A stretch of DNA of 64,000 nucleotides from Anagrus nilaparvatae (taxonomy: Eukaryota; Arthropoda; Insecta; Hymenoptera; Mymaridae). Below the pieces are notes generated by a model that was not told the DNA's origin, did not search any database, and worked only from the letters and a program-made list of their open reading frames with translations. The position numbers were made by a program, and so were the translations under genes. Positions 44,229 to 55,924 of this stretch are shown here, piece by piece (the first letter of the stretch is position 1; each line of letters begins with the position of its first letter). The stretch covers positions 54,528,501-54,592,500 of the forward strand of contig JAKSXM010000007.1 of assembly GCA_022575985.1 (NCBI GenBank), in the 5' to 3' direction.

Positions 44229-45695
44229 ATCCCGCGCACTTTTGAACTGTGCCGGCCAAGTATGGGCCGAAGTTCGGGCGACGTTCGGCAAAACGCTCTG
44301 CCGACGTGTAGCGCACGTATAGCATACGTCCTTTGGTACACATCTCAGCGAAGTATGGCACATACTTCGGCCCACGTATGGCAGAAGATTTTTATTTTTT
44401 TTTAGTAAAAAAAAAAAAAAAATTTACTTGGTTCAGGAATTGAACCAGGGACCCTCTTTAAAATTTTAAGAGGGTCGAGGATTATACGAGCGCGGCCAAC
44501 CCTCGTATTTGAAAGTTATTGCATAAATGACTGTAAAATGTTGTATCTTATTGTATTTAAATTAAATTGATATCAGATTTTTCAAGTTCATTTAGAAAGT
44601 ACTTCGTACAGAAAATGATTGTTTTTCACAACTGGAATATTTTCCAGTTTTTCCAAGATGGCGAAGTATATATTAAAATACTGATCTAAGATCCGTAAAA
44701 TAAGGGCAGGCGCAACGATATAAAATTTTTTTGGTTTTTCCAATATGTTGGACCATAAAATTTATTTAAAAACTTCAATAAATTATAAATATTTTTTTCA
44801 AATTAATTCGAATGCGCATAGATAAAAAAAGATAGAGTATTAAGAGAGAAATCTAGAGGTGGGCGTGTAGCATAATTAGGATTAAGTGTCGCGACAAATC
44901 TTTTTGTTTAGAGGCCCAATTTAAATTAAGTCAGATAAATATTCAAATTAGGATATTATAAGAAAACAAGTACAATACAATTTTAAATCGGACCTCAAAA
45001 CAAAAAAATCTGTAGCGAGATATTTAATCCTAATTATGTTATATACCCGCTACTTAATACGCTCTCCTTTATTACCCTTCTTAAAATAATGCATCAATTA
45101 TCGAATTAATTTGAAAAAAATATTTTTAATTTATAGAAGTTTTTAAATAAATTTTATGATCCACCATATTGGAAAAACCAAAAAAATTTTCAAATTAAAT
45201 TTTATATCGTTGCGCCTGCCCTTATTTTACGGATCTTAGATCAGTATTTTAATATATACTTCGCCATCTTGGAAAAACTTGAAAATATTCCAGTTGTGAA
45301 AAACAATCATTTTCTGTACGAAGTACTTTCTAAATGAACTTGAAAATCTGATATCAATTTAATTTAAATACAATAAGATACAACATTTTACAGTCATTTA
45401 TGCAATAACTTTCAAATACGAGTGTTGGCCGCGCTCGTATAATCCTCGACCCTCTTAAAATTTTAAAGAGGGTCCCTGGTTCAATTCCTGAACCAAGTAA
45501 ATTTTTTTTTTTTTTTTACTAAAAAAAAATAAAAATCTTCTGCCATACGTGGGCCGAAGTATGTGCCATACCTCGCTGAGATGTGTACCAAAGGACGTAT
45601 GCTATACGTGCGCTACACGTCGGCAGAGCGTTTTGCCGAACGTCGCCCAAACTTCGGCCCATACTTGGCCGGCACAGTTCAAAAGTGCGCGGGAT
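44229..45695. mobile_element. 1.47-kb foldback element with GC-rich arm ends
   Basis: The arms of about 700 bp run from AATCCCGCGCACTTTTGAAC (44229) inward to about 44933 and, inverted, from about 44978 to 45695. The outer 200 bp are GC-rich (CGGCCAAGTATGGGCC, CGTATAGCATACGTCC). Next is a T/A run, then a tRNA-like block (see 45418-45500), then A+T-rich sequence. The two arms differ at few sites, so copying or insertion is fairly recent. No transposase is present, and no target duplication beyond AT was seen. The 80-codon frame 45583-45825 is the arm read by chance. Confidence 0.9.
45418..45500 (+). promoter_or_regulatory. tRNA-like pol III module (A and B box) in the foldback arm
   Basis: TGGCCGCGCTCG (about 45425) approximates an A box. 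GGTTCAATTCC (about 45477-45489) is a perfect B box (GGTTCRANNCC). The spacing of about 50 bp is as in tRNA genes. The mirrored copy is at about 44430-44505 on the minus strand. The block is not a normal cloverleaf: TGGTTCA/TGAACCA forms its own hairpin around the B box and the anticodon-arm region is a long A+T palindrome. It may be a SINE or tRNA relic. Confidence 0.5.
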
Positions 45696-46280
45696 TAGGC
45701 TGAGTAGTAAAGGCTATATTTTTAATCCTATAGTTTGTGACATTTTTATAATTATTATATATATTATATATACATTTAAACTTGATAACTCTTTACTGTC
45801 GTATACATTCTACAGGGTTCAGTAACTTGTAGAGACGCTTAAAAAAATGTATGCCTGATATAATAAATTTTAAAAAAATAATCACCATGAATGACTCAGT
45901 AATTTCCAACAATTGCTTATCAGATAAAAATTGCTTTAAATAATCATGTATTAATTTTTTTTTTTAAATATATAATGTATATAGATGAGGGATTCCACGC
46001 CAATTGAGATCAAATTGAACGAATGTTTAATTCTTTTCGTCGCAGAAATGGGTCCAAGCTATTTTTTCAGGAAAGTACAACTATTGATAAGTCTCGATGC
46101 TACTTTTTTACTCAAATGGTTCAATTCTTAATTTGGCATCCATTTTCGTGTATTAGTTGGTGAGATAATTTTGCAACAAAAGACCGTTTTTTTTCACAAG
46201 GAATTTAAAATCGCACCTGATAATTTCGAAAAGACCAATTAAATTTTATACATATTTATAAGCTATATTTCCTGGAATAG
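45696..46280. other. No gene; contains GGGATTCCACGCCAATTGAG-type sequence
   Basis: A+T-rich, with a somewhat more complex stretch at 45985-46250. No coding frame or repeat partner was found in this window. Confidence 0.4.
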
Positions 46281-46282
46281 TA

Positions 46283-46510
46283 CACGGAGAAAAATATTTT
46301 GTATATTTTACAAGGTTAATTTTAGTAAAACGGGGTTAGTTTTAATTACAAAAAAAATTTGTAAATTTTACAAATATGAAGTCAGAATATTGTAATTCTA
46401 ACAAAAAACATGGTTATATTTACAAAATATTTGAACAGAAAATAACAAAACTTTATAATGTAAACATAACCAGCAATTTTGGTTATTTTTAACAGTTATT
46501 TTTCTCCGTG
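46283..46510. mobile_element. 228-bp MITE, TA-flanked, CACGGAGAAAAAT ends
   Basis: The ends CACGGAGAAAAAT and ATTTTTCTCCGTG are exact inverted repeats and are flanked by TA on both sides (46281-46282, 46511-46512). This fits a Tc1/mariner-type MITE. The interior is A+T-rich with GTTA/TAAC words and non-coding. Confidence 0.88.
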
Positions 46511-47029
46511 TATTTTTGAAAATTCTCTTAATATAAGAATAAAAAATTACTTTCTATGTAGGTAGCTTTCCGTGAATACAAATATCATGAAATCCTTTAA
46601 GGATGTTGAGTATGAAAATGGGGATAATAGACATAAGTAGCTAACTCTCTTTCTTTCTATCATATTAGTTCGGAAACGAGAACCCTGCGCCCACAGGACC
46701 ATACAATAGAATTATTAAATAAATAAAATTTTTGTTATAAACAAATCAGCCTAGTCTAAAATAAACTGAATAATTCTATTCTACGATACTTTTCTTATAT
46801 ATCAAAAACTGTACTAAAAAAATACTGAAATTTTTTATTATAAAATGTCTCGTATGAATCATGTGTAAAAGATGCTCTAAAAAGCAAAATTATTTAGAAT
46901 TATTTAACGATGAAGGACTCATCTTAGGATCTTCAAATTTTAAATACATTTTTTAATGATATTGTTAATTGATTAAATCAAAACATATTTATTTTAATTT
47001 ATTTATTGATCCTTCTTTTTACAACTTGT

Positions 47030-47100
47030 TTTTGTATAATAATTAGACGACTAGTTTCAGGAATAAATTCCCATCATCAGGTCTGTATTATAATTAAACT
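47030..47100 (-). ncRNA. Hammerhead-ribozyme-like motif of a Penelope-like element
   Basis: On the minus strand the order is AGAC, CTGATGA (47074-47080), a hairpin GGAA-TTTA-TTCC, GAAA (47055-47058), CTAGTC, GTCT. AGAC and GTCT pair as inner stem I, and ATAAT/ATTAT extend it after a small internal loop. CTGATGA and GAAA are the exact hammerhead core. Helix III would be reduced to about one C-G pair, as known for the small hammerhead variants of Penelope-like elements. Stem II has a G-U closing pair and an extra U. Cleavage is predicted after the C of CTAGTC, before GTCT. Confidence 0.65.
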
Positions 47101-47443
47101 AAATTTATTTAAAACATTTGAATATGATATTGTAACTTTAGATTATGTCTGTATAGACTCACAATTATTTTATGACTAAATGAAAAAATTTTTTTTTTTG
47201 AATATTTATTTTGTATACATATGAAGATTTTATATTATGAAGATTTTTAAATTATTTCTAGTTTTATAATGTAATAAATAATTTTAAAAATTTTAATAAG
47301 TGTTTGAAATCACATCTGTTTTTTCTAATGTGCAAGTGCTCCCTAGGAGGAAGTTAATATATAAAATATGTTTTTTGATTCGTTTCTTCTATTTCATTTC
47401 TTTTTATTTTTTATTTTTTATTTTTACTTTTTCTTATTTTTTA

Positions 47444-47829
47444 TTATAATATAATATGTTTTTTTATTATTTTATCAAATAATACGTTTTTTTTATTTAG
47501 TAACTTATCATTAATTAACTTATTTGCATTTATTTGTGTATTTTTATAAATTTCAAATTCCTCTAGTGTATCCAAAATTTTACCTTTACTGCAAAAGTGT
47601 ATCGGTTTTAAATTTTTATGTATATTGTTAATTTTGTCGTCTGTGTAGTTATGGTTATTATTAATTAAATGTAATCCGTATTTGGTATTTACTTTTTCTA
47701 ATTGTTGTGTAGTATTTATATTTTGTGTTTTTGGTATATGGTCATTAAACCTTTTTCTGAAGCTGCGTCCCGTTTGCCCTATGTATATTTTATCGCACGA
47801 GTCACATGATATTTTATTGACTTCTTGTT
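47444..47829 (-). pseudogene. Penelope-like element GIY-YIG endonuclease domain (5'-truncated)
   Basis: Read on the minus strand from 47829, about 128 codons stay open to a TAA at 47444-47446, without an ATG. The domain reads KISCDSCDKIYIGQTGRSFR (KIYIG is the GIY-YIG core; the Arg of GRSF matches the conserved catalytic Arg), then RFNDH, KYGLHLI and LDTLEEFEIYK (the conserved Glu). Cys-rich SCDSCDK before the core is typical of Penelope-like elements, which fuse RT to this endonuclease. A stop stands directly upstream and no RT is found, so the copy is 5'-truncated. The frame itself has no damage, suggesting a fairly young copy. A 3' UTR of about 350 bp leads to the hammerhead-like motif. 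Confidence 0.88.
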
Positions 47830-47830
47830 A

Positions 47831-50810
47831 AATACTAATTTTTATTAAAATCTGTGCTCAAACAAAAAACGTAGTTAATATCCTTAAGATGTATTGTACT
47901 TAAAAAAGTAGAACTGCGCACATCTTTATATGCAGTATTAGAGGTGTAAGTTTTATACATTTATAAGAAGTTCTACTTATTTTTATACCACTCTTATTTA
48001 TTCGTTATTGTTATCATCTTCATAAATCTACACTAACGCTTTCAATTTAATATGCAAAGACACAAAGAAATTTAGAAAATCTAAAAAAGAACAAAGGAAT
48101 AAGACAAAAAGAAGAATATATTATAAATTGAAAAAAAACAAGTAAGACGTCTTTGAAAAACCATCGAAATGAAATAAAAGGAAATCGATTTTTCTTGTAA
48201 TAAAAATTTCACAATTTCTTCAAATATTTCTAGCATGAGTTGAATAATAAAGTAAATAACTTTTTATAAACTAAAAAACTTTTTTTTACTACATTTAAAT
48301 TTCATCAATTAAATAAAATCAAAATTCATAAATAAATTTCAGAATTTTACTTGCAGAAAAACAAAGTATTCTTAATTTTCAGAGATTAAAATTCTAAAAG
48401 CCACTGCAATATATATCTTACTATTCTAAATATTTAAACATTTCTTTGCGAGTATGATTTTCTGTATCTTTATAACTCAAAATTCATTGATCCAATTAAA
48501 ATTAAATTTCAAATTAGAAAAAAAAGTATTCGTGTGTCATAGGTCATACAATTTTGACTCAGCTATCGTGGCTTGTTAGATATTCAATTTTTAGTGTTTT
48601 TGAAATATCTAAAAAATATGTTAGAATTTAAATGGGATAATGATTTGGAACTAATTTTTACGCATTCAGTTTTTTATTCAAAACGTACCTACCTTTAAAG
48701 ATCTATAAAAATTTTTCCGAAACAATTTTAAAAGTTTTTATTTTTATTTTTATTTTTTTTTTTCGTGGAGTATCTGGAAAAAAATTATAACCCTGGCAAA
48801 GAGCACGAAAAATTAATTAATTTAATAAATAATTTAATTGGTATGAAAATTAAATGGTATTGCATAGGCAGAATAAACTCAGGATTATATGTTAACTGAG
48901 CAGTAAAACCTTGAGTAAAACATCATTCTTTTAAGGATCTGAACAGATCAGAGGAGGCTGACCCCCCTCCCCCTTCCGCTATAAATTTGCTGCGGAAATG
49001 GTGAAAAATACTAATTTTAAAAAAGCAGTAGATCTTATATATGCGGAAAATAAATTCAGAGTTATATATAAAAACTTTACTAGAAGAGAAACATGATTTT
49101 TTCAAGGATTATCGAAAACAGACCTGTAGAGAATATATATTTTATAAAGTTTAATTTTTAAATATTTTTTTTATGCCTATTAATTTTCTCCAACTAATTA
49201 TTTCTTCAAGAAAAAATTCAATTTTATTTACCAAAATTCATTTTTCATCTCAGAAACCTGTGAAAACTTTAAGTAACAAAATTTATTTAAGACAGTTTTT
49301 AAAGTAAAAAATAAATTTTCGTATATAAAAATGATTTTTTCTTCAAGAAATGAATAGAGAGAAGTAAAGAGACAAATTAACCGACTTAAAAAGAAAATTA
49401 TTATTTTACATTGAAATTCAAGCTCGAGTAATGTACTTTTTAAGTTTGAAAACTTTTTCTTTAATAGAATTTCAATTTTTTTACGAATTTTGGCAAAATT
49501 CTAATTTTATGATAACTCTGCTAATTTTTATCGTAAAATGAAAAGTTTTTTTCTTAAGGAGTACTTTTCCTTCTCAAATTTTAATTTTTTTTTTTTAATT
49601 TAAAAGAAATATAAAAATTTTGGAAAGCTCAGAATTAAAAAACGCGATATAAAAAGGAAAAAAGGGGTCAAATCGAAGTGTTCTCATATTTTTTTTTTTT
49701 TAATTATAGGGCCAAGTTAAATAGTAATAAAAAATAATGCCTTATTTATTTTAAAATTTTCAAGGAATCACCAGGATTAAATTATAAAAACAAATTCAAC
49801 TATAAAATCAGTTGGTGACATTCAAGCCAAAACTCCATTTTGGCTAATTAGTAAGAAAAAGATTTAATTTGAATTAATTTTACTGAAATGTTTTTTTATA
49901 GACATTAACCAGGGTGAAACCATATATAATTACTATTATTTTTCTAAAAACTTGAAATAATTAGTGCGTGAATACAAAAATAAAGTTTTAGTTTTTCACT
50001 TTATACTCCAAAAATTTAAAATAAAATAAATAAAACTAAAAACAATGATAATGTGGATACAAAAAAAATTTTATTTTATAAAAAATAATTTGTATAAGTC
50101 TTTTCTTTTCTCTATATTTGTTTTCGTTTACTTTTTGTAAGCTTTGAAAGTAAAGTTCGTTCCTAGTTTTTAATATTATAAAAAAAAAAAAGTTTAACTA
50201 TCATACGATTTAAGGACTACATACTTGTGCCAAGAATAGTAGGAAAGGTTCCGGGTGACGAGACAAAGAAACATAGTACTTTGTATCTTACAGTTTACAA
50301 GAATCAACGAGAAAATAGAAATAAAATAAAAAGGCATACAATTCCTTACTAACGTCAAAAAGATATCTTTTTACTAGATTCTCTTAAACCTTTTTTTTTC
50401 TCTTATTTTTATCAATTGTATAAATGCATATATATATATAATATATATATATACACTGCGGTATTCATTTATTTTATTTGTTTATAAAAGAAAAGAAAAA
50501 GTATTTATATTTTTTTAATGAAAAATAAATACATAAATCTTTTATACAAATATAACTTTTATTTTAAATAATTATAAATGTGAACAGAAAAAAATTGATT
50601 TAGAGTAAAAAAGTAGAGTGGAACGAAGTCAAAGCTTTTAGCTAATGAAATAATTTCATAAGGCGCAATGTCATATTTTTGTAACTGCTATTATTCTAAG
50701 AAAATTATTTTTACTGTTGTTGCTAATATCCCGTATAAGACAATAGCTGTTGTTGATAATACATTTCGTGACTTTTGGTTCAAATTTAAAATAAAAATAA
50801 AAAATTTTAA
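47831..50810. other. A+T-rich stretch, no gene recognised
   Basis: Only short random frames. Features are an (AT)n run at 50430-50452 and a small GC-richer patch at 48930-48985. Possibly host intergenic DNA. Confidence 0.4.
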
Positions 50811-50814
50811 CGCA

Positions 50815-50960
50815 GAACATATATATTTATAGGAAGGGTATTTTGGGGATCTGAAAACCAAGGGGAGAGGGGTCAAATTTGTTCCATTTAAGAGGGACAA
50901 GGTCATATAAGTATTAGAATGATTTTGATTTAGGAACTTTAAAGAAATAAAGAAAAAACT
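50815..50960 (+). repeat. Arm fragment of the minisatellite foldback family
   Basis: It matches the right arm near 39895-40000 in the same orientation (TATAGGAAGGGTATTTTGGGGATCTG, AGAGGGGTCAAATTTGTT, then TTAGAATGATTTTGATTTAGGAACTT). The 100-codon minus frame across it is not a gene. Confidence 0.6.
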
Positions 50961-50997
50961 ATTATTTTGAATATATTTTGCTTGAATTTTCAAGCAA

Positions 50998-51400
50998 AGC
51001 AGCCTGGCCGTGCAAGAAAATTTCGTTATTAGTACTTAACAATAAGGAACAAAAAAATTAAAGGAAATATGAAAACGAAAGCGATTAATTACGAAAACGA
51101 GTAAGTCCATTTTAAAACGAACCATTGAAAAAGGTAAGTTTTGAAATTTCTTCGTTTTCAAAACCATTTTCAAAACATTCTCATGAAAATCCGTACCACC
51201 GCTTTTTTGAAAATGGTCTCGTTTAAAATTTTTCCATTTCAGAAAGGTTTTTGTAACAGTTCAGTACTAAAATTTTCCGTGCCATGAATATTTTAAAACG
51301 TTTTTTTTATTAGTTATATCGAAAACGATCATAGCAGCATTCCAGTTTTACCCAGCTTTGCTGAAAAGTTTATCAGGTCAAAAATGGAAAAGTCTTTAAA
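50998..51400 (+). repeat. Dispersed repeat F, copy 1 (starts CAGCCTGGCCGTGCA)
   Basis: It starts AGCAGCCTGGCCGTGCA and contains CATTGAAAAAGGTAAGTTTT...TTTTCGTTTTCAAAA and TTTTGAAAATGGTCTCGTT. The same order is found at 59190-59215 plus 59715-59990. It is rich in GAAAAC/GTTTTC inverted words and non-coding. Confidence 0.7.
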
Positions 51401-51679
51401 ATGTCTCATTTGTTCAAAATTTGGAAAACTTGGTCCCCAGGCCATTTCGATGCCTAAAAAATATGGGGGGTATCCTTTAGTATCTATGTTCGAGAAACTG
51501 TAACCTCTAAAATTTAGATATTAAACTCGATGAATCAAAAAAATCTCTGGAAAAAAATTTTTTAATTCATATCTAGTTGTGCTTCTTACAGTTTGAGGAA
51601 ATTTCATCCAGTTGTTGACGAGTTATCAAGAAAAAACCGTGTTTAGATATCAAAAAAGTAAGTAAAAACTTTATAAACT

Positions 51680-51990
51680 TTTTGTGTAAACACAACCAAA
51701 ATGCATAGAACACTTACAGCTGGACATAGCACACAAATTACAATACAATTTGCTGTTTTTATAGTTTTTACCTTTCTAAATATTAAGATTCCAAACCCAA
51801 ACTATTCTGATTCCCTAAACGCGTATTATTCCTGATCTCTAAATCAAAAATATTTTACGCCCCTAAATCATGATTATTTTAAGTCCCAAAATTAAAATTG
51901 ACCCCTCCCCCTTTAACCAGAAATATTTAAGCCCTCCTCCCCATAAATTGAACAAATTTGACCCCTTTTCTTTAAAATCATGTATAAATA
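51680..51990 (-). repeat. Arm copy of the minisatellite foldback family
   Basis: It matches 38400-38690 in the same orientation: TTTTTGTGTAAACACAACCAAA, ATTTGCT.TTTTTAT, TTAAGATTC.AAACCC, followed by degenerate tandem units with CCTAAA and TTATT. Confidence 0.65.
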
Positions 51991-54335
51991 AAAAACTAAA
52001 TGAAAATTTGATCGTAGCTTAAATGAAAAAGCTTTCCTTTTTTTAATTTTTTTTTCATTATTTGGTGAAAAATTAAAAAAAAAAATTTTTGAATTAGTTT
52101 TATAAGGCTATTGGTATAATAATTTTTCTGCATAGAAGGACATATTTGTCAACTATGTAGCAGAATATGATGATGGTAATATGTAGGGGAAGTCAGCTGA
52201 TTAAAATTTTGACTTAATTTTTTATTTTTTAATGGGAATATTGCGACAGTCGATAGTTATTCTACCGTTACTATTTTTGACGATAGAATAACTTTCGAGT
52301 AACTATTTGATTTATCATAAATTTTTATTTAATATTGAAAAAGTAAATGTTTCAAAGTAATTTATTTTACTTAATGTAATGAAAACTCACTATTTAATTA
52401 TTCCCAATGCAGTAAATTATTCTTGTACATATAATCAAGTTAAATTTATATTTCTATTATTTATGATAACTTTTCTAACATTTTAATTTATTAAAATACA
52501 TATTTGTACAAAATATTTTTAATTAAATTGATACTATATATGTTGTCTTTAGAATTTACATTCGCATAAACAGTGTTTCATTTTCCAGTAAAATATAATC
52601 TCTTTATAAGTATAGAATTTATTAAAATAATCAATCCATTAAATTTATAAACTTGAGAAAAAATTTTTTTTACATTAATATTTAAATTAAGTAATTAAAG
52701 TAAAATTTTTATTTCAAAATAAGAATTCTTGAATTGTTTCTTTTAAAAAGAATCAACTAAAAAATATATTATATTTAAAATTACAGTCAATTTAGAACGC
52801 TAGTTTATACTTTAGTCAAATCGCGATAAATTTATTTAGTTACTGGCTGTCATCAAATTTGCTCTACTATAGGTTTTTTATATCGCTCATCACTGATCGC
52901 TGATCGCGAATATTGAGTTCTTTTATGTGAGAAATTGGAGCTATTCCCTTAAATTTGCAAAAACTACCCCTAAAAAGGGGTATTTTAATGAATGCATTCG
53001 CAATATGAGGGTCTAGATTTGGTCAATATACGTTTTTTGGGTCCTTAATTATCAATTTCAGGGTCCTGTCTATAAAAAATTGGCATCCTTAAATTTGCAA
53101 TAGCTACCCGTAAATGAACACTTCAAGTTCAAATACATAAAAAATACATTAGGCTTAGCTTTTGCATATTTAAGTGTGAAGAGCATATTCCTCATTCATA
53201 GGATCCCAAAATTCGTAATCAACCATCCAAAAAGCCTATATAGATCAAGTCTGGGCATTATAAACTCGAAAAGCTAATTTTTCATAGAAAAGAATCCAGT
53301 TGCGATCAGTGGCCATTGAAAAAAACCTATCTAGACCAAATCTGGGACAGCCAGTAACTAAACACCCTGCTCTCCACGATTTAACTGCAGTGTAAATTGC
53401 CGCCAATTTCACGTGGTAATTGAAAATTCATACAATTTTTTTTCTAGTAGCAGTCTAACACCCATGAATATATTTTTTAAACTGAATTATTTTATATTCT
53501 TAATTTTATTTTTGAAATGATCATAAAATGATAAAAGAACTTTTTCATATCAAATAAAGATGAAAATAAACGAAAATTACAAAATGAGAAAACACAAGAG
53601 AAAAACTTGTTTGAGTGTAATACTCAAGAGATTACTGAAATACCTACTGAGGTTGTGACAAGTAGAAGTTGGTATTATAACAAGTTTTAACGAATTATTG
53701 TTGCACTTAAAAAGAAAATTACAGTAATAATGTATGAATATAAAAAAAAGAAAAATTTTTAAATTATAACATAATTATCTATGTTACAGTACAACACATG
53801 CAAAAATTATAAAAAAATAACTAATTTAAAATTACTTGACCACTTTTTATATAATAATAATTACATAAAAATAAAAGTTCGTAATTAAAAATAATTTTAT
53901 TTTTTTTTCTAAATTTATTATAGCTTTTTGTATATATTTTTTTATTTATAATATTATGTTTTTCTTATGGTCGTGTAAGCTTGAAGCGGTAATAAATATA
54001 ACCGTAAAGCCCTAATCGTTAAGCTAGATGTTGTTGTTTTTTACTAGTTAATTTCAACGTTCAGTTTTAGTTGCCTGTTTATATGTTTTTTATGTCTTCA
54101 TTGACGTGTATTTTAAGTACAAATGAAATTAACGATATATATGTTTTAAGGCGAGAAAACAAGATATTAAAATAGCTATAATTTTTTTTTTTTTTTAATT
54201 TTAATTGCACTTTCTTTTTTATTTAATATTTTGTATCCTAATCTAACTAAAAAATTAATCTAAAAAAAAAAATTTATAAGTTTTTTTTACTATTTGTCGA
54301 TGAAATGGCTAATTCGAAATGCTTTATTATTTTTG
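51991..54335. other. A+T-rich stretch, no gene
   Basis: A ~130-bp imperfect duplication is visible around CCTTAAATTTGCAA.A.CTACCC (52948 and 53089). A hairpin AGTTATTCTA/TAGAATAACT lies near 52255-52300. No coding motif. Confidence 0.4.
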
Positions 54336-54339
54336 CCCT

Positions 54340-54857
54340 TTAACCCTCCAGTACACCCGAAAAACCATATTTTTTGAATTTGAGGAAAATTCATTTAAGG
54401 GTAGGTTCCTTGAGTTTTTAAATTTCAAATGAATGCTTTTTTTATGATTTTTATTCAAAAAGTATCTAAAAATATGGAAAAAAAAATTTTAATGAATCCC
54501 AACAATACATTAGCGCCGGCGCGACCATACCACTGACGCTCGGATTTCGCTTAGAAAACGGGTAAAACAATAATTTTTTTTTAAACTTAAAGTATTTCTT
54601 TACTAAAAAGGACTTGCTTTACAAGATTCTTGGGGCAAATCTTTAATTTTGTATCGATAATCGATTTTTTGTCTTTTTTGAGGCCGCCATATTTAATTAA
54701 CGGTCAATAATATTAAAAATCTGACCCCAGATTCTTGTAAAGCAAGTCGTTTTTAGTAAAAAAAGACTTTAAGTTTAAAAGAAAATCATTTTTTTATCTG
54801 TTTTCTAAGCAAAAATCCGAGCGTCAGTGGTATGGTCGCGCCGGCGCTAATGGGTTA
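54340..54857. mobile_element. Small foldback element with ATTAGCGCCGGCGCGACC arms
   Basis: ATTAGCGCCGGCGCGACCATACCACTGACGCTCGGATTT at about 54509 has its inverted copy ending at about 54850. The arms continue to TTGCTTTACAAGATTCTTG. Outside the right arm comes GGGTTAAAG, whose complement CTTTAACCC is found at about 54341-54349, about 150 bp out. The left arm therefore seems interrupted by an insertion at about 54350-54507. The CTTTAACCCTCC start is shared with the TTAA repeat at 37609. Confidence 0.65.
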
Positions 54858-55370
54858 AAGAAACTGCAGCGCCTGAAAGCGGAAGTACCAGAATGCAACA
54901 ATCCAAATCCAAAATTTTAAACGCGTTTTTCTCAAAACGAACTTTTTGAAAACGGGCCCCACGGTAACGAAAAAACTGTTACTCTGATTTCAATTTTTTT
55001 TTTTTAATCGATTTTTTATGAAAATTCTGCAAGTTACGAACTACGATAAACCTGATCGGAGATTTTTGAGGGCTTTAGATTCCATTTTTGGGCCAAAAAT
55101 GATGTTAAATTTCGACTTTTTACTACTTACCTTCATAACTTTTTTAATTTTTCATTGATGATAGGTCATTACCTTCAAAAACTCTTTATTATTTATTGAG
55201 TATTTTCTCTTTAATAACGTTGATGGGATCCACACTCTCATAAATTGCAAACTATTATTTATTATCACACACCAAGGCAATATAAGCATGTAGTGGCATC
55301 GGATCGGAATGACCTGGGGACCAAATTCCTCCATAAATTGGACAATTTTGTTTTTTAACCTAATGAACTT
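54858..55370. other. No gene recognised
   Basis: Mixed A+T-rich sequence with a 60-codon minus frame (55152-55334) that shows no motif. CATCGGATCGGAATGACCTGGGGACCAAATTCCTCC near 55300 is echoed at 55776-55808 (ATCAAAATGACCTGGGTACCAAATTTTTCC), so the two flanks of 55500 are an old duplication. Confidence 0.45.
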
Positions 55371-55373
55371 TTA

Positions 55374-55457
55374 AGGCACGATTTCATTTATGTATTGCAT
55401 ACATAGGATTATAGTGCCTAATCATCTATGTATTGCATACATAGCGTGATCGTGCCT
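55374..55457. repeat. AGGCACGAT hairpin repeat, two tandem units
   Basis: Each unit is AGGCACGAT...ATGTATTGCATACAT...ATCGTGCCT, an outer inverted pair around an inner palindrome. The first unit ends in a mutated ATAGTGCCT. A third unit lies at 55860-55905. Confidence 0.8.
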
Positions 55458-55859
55458 AAAAATTAAATTTTAATTAATTTAGTTATTGTAGGTCATTAAC
55501 CTTACTTTGGATGCATTAAATTCAAAACCAATTCATTTTTCACCATTTTTATCATTTTTTCATAATTTTTTTTGTTATCTGAAATCAGGTTTTTGGTCAT
55601 TTCTCTGCAAGGACTTGATGAAATCACTTGAAATTGAAAACCCTGCAACTATATCTGATTTCAAAAAATTTACTATAGAGGATTTTTGATTAGTCGATTA
55701 GGTTCTGATAAACAGAGGATACACCTTTTTGTACATACAACCCTACTCACATCCAGGCAAAATAAACATTTAGAGGCATCAAAATGACCTGGGTACCAAA
55801 TTTTTCCAGGAATTGGACAGTTAAAAAACTTTTCCGTTTTCTTATCTGACAAACTTATA

Positions 55860-55905
55860 AGGCACGATTTCATCTATGTATTGCATACATAGGGTGATCG
55901 TGCCT
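55860..55905. repeat. AGGCACGAT hairpin repeat, third unit
   Basis: The best-preserved unit: AGGCACGAT pairs with ATCGTGCCT around CTATGTATTGCATACATAG. It sits just left of repeat D copy 2. Confidence 0.8.
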
Positions 55906-55924
55906 AAAAATATAAGTATCTTGT

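Larger units (their letters stand above)
47030..47830 (-). mobile_element. Penelope-like element, 3' part
   Basis: It comprises the GIY-YIG frame, an A+T-rich 3' UTR and the hammerhead-like terminus, all on the minus strand. Penelope-like elements commonly carry hammerhead sequences in their pseudo-LTR ends, so the two identifications support each other. The 3' boundary beyond 47030 is uncertain. Confidence 0.8.

Noticed and set aside
45418..45500. Functional tRNA gene
   Set aside because: The A and B boxes are recognisable, but stems do not form a standard cloverleaf and the anticodon region is an A+T palindrome.
45583..45825. 80-codon frame with Arg-rich sequence
   Set aside because: It lies in the GC-rich arm of the 44229-45695 foldback; the mirrored arm reads the same DNA on the other strand.
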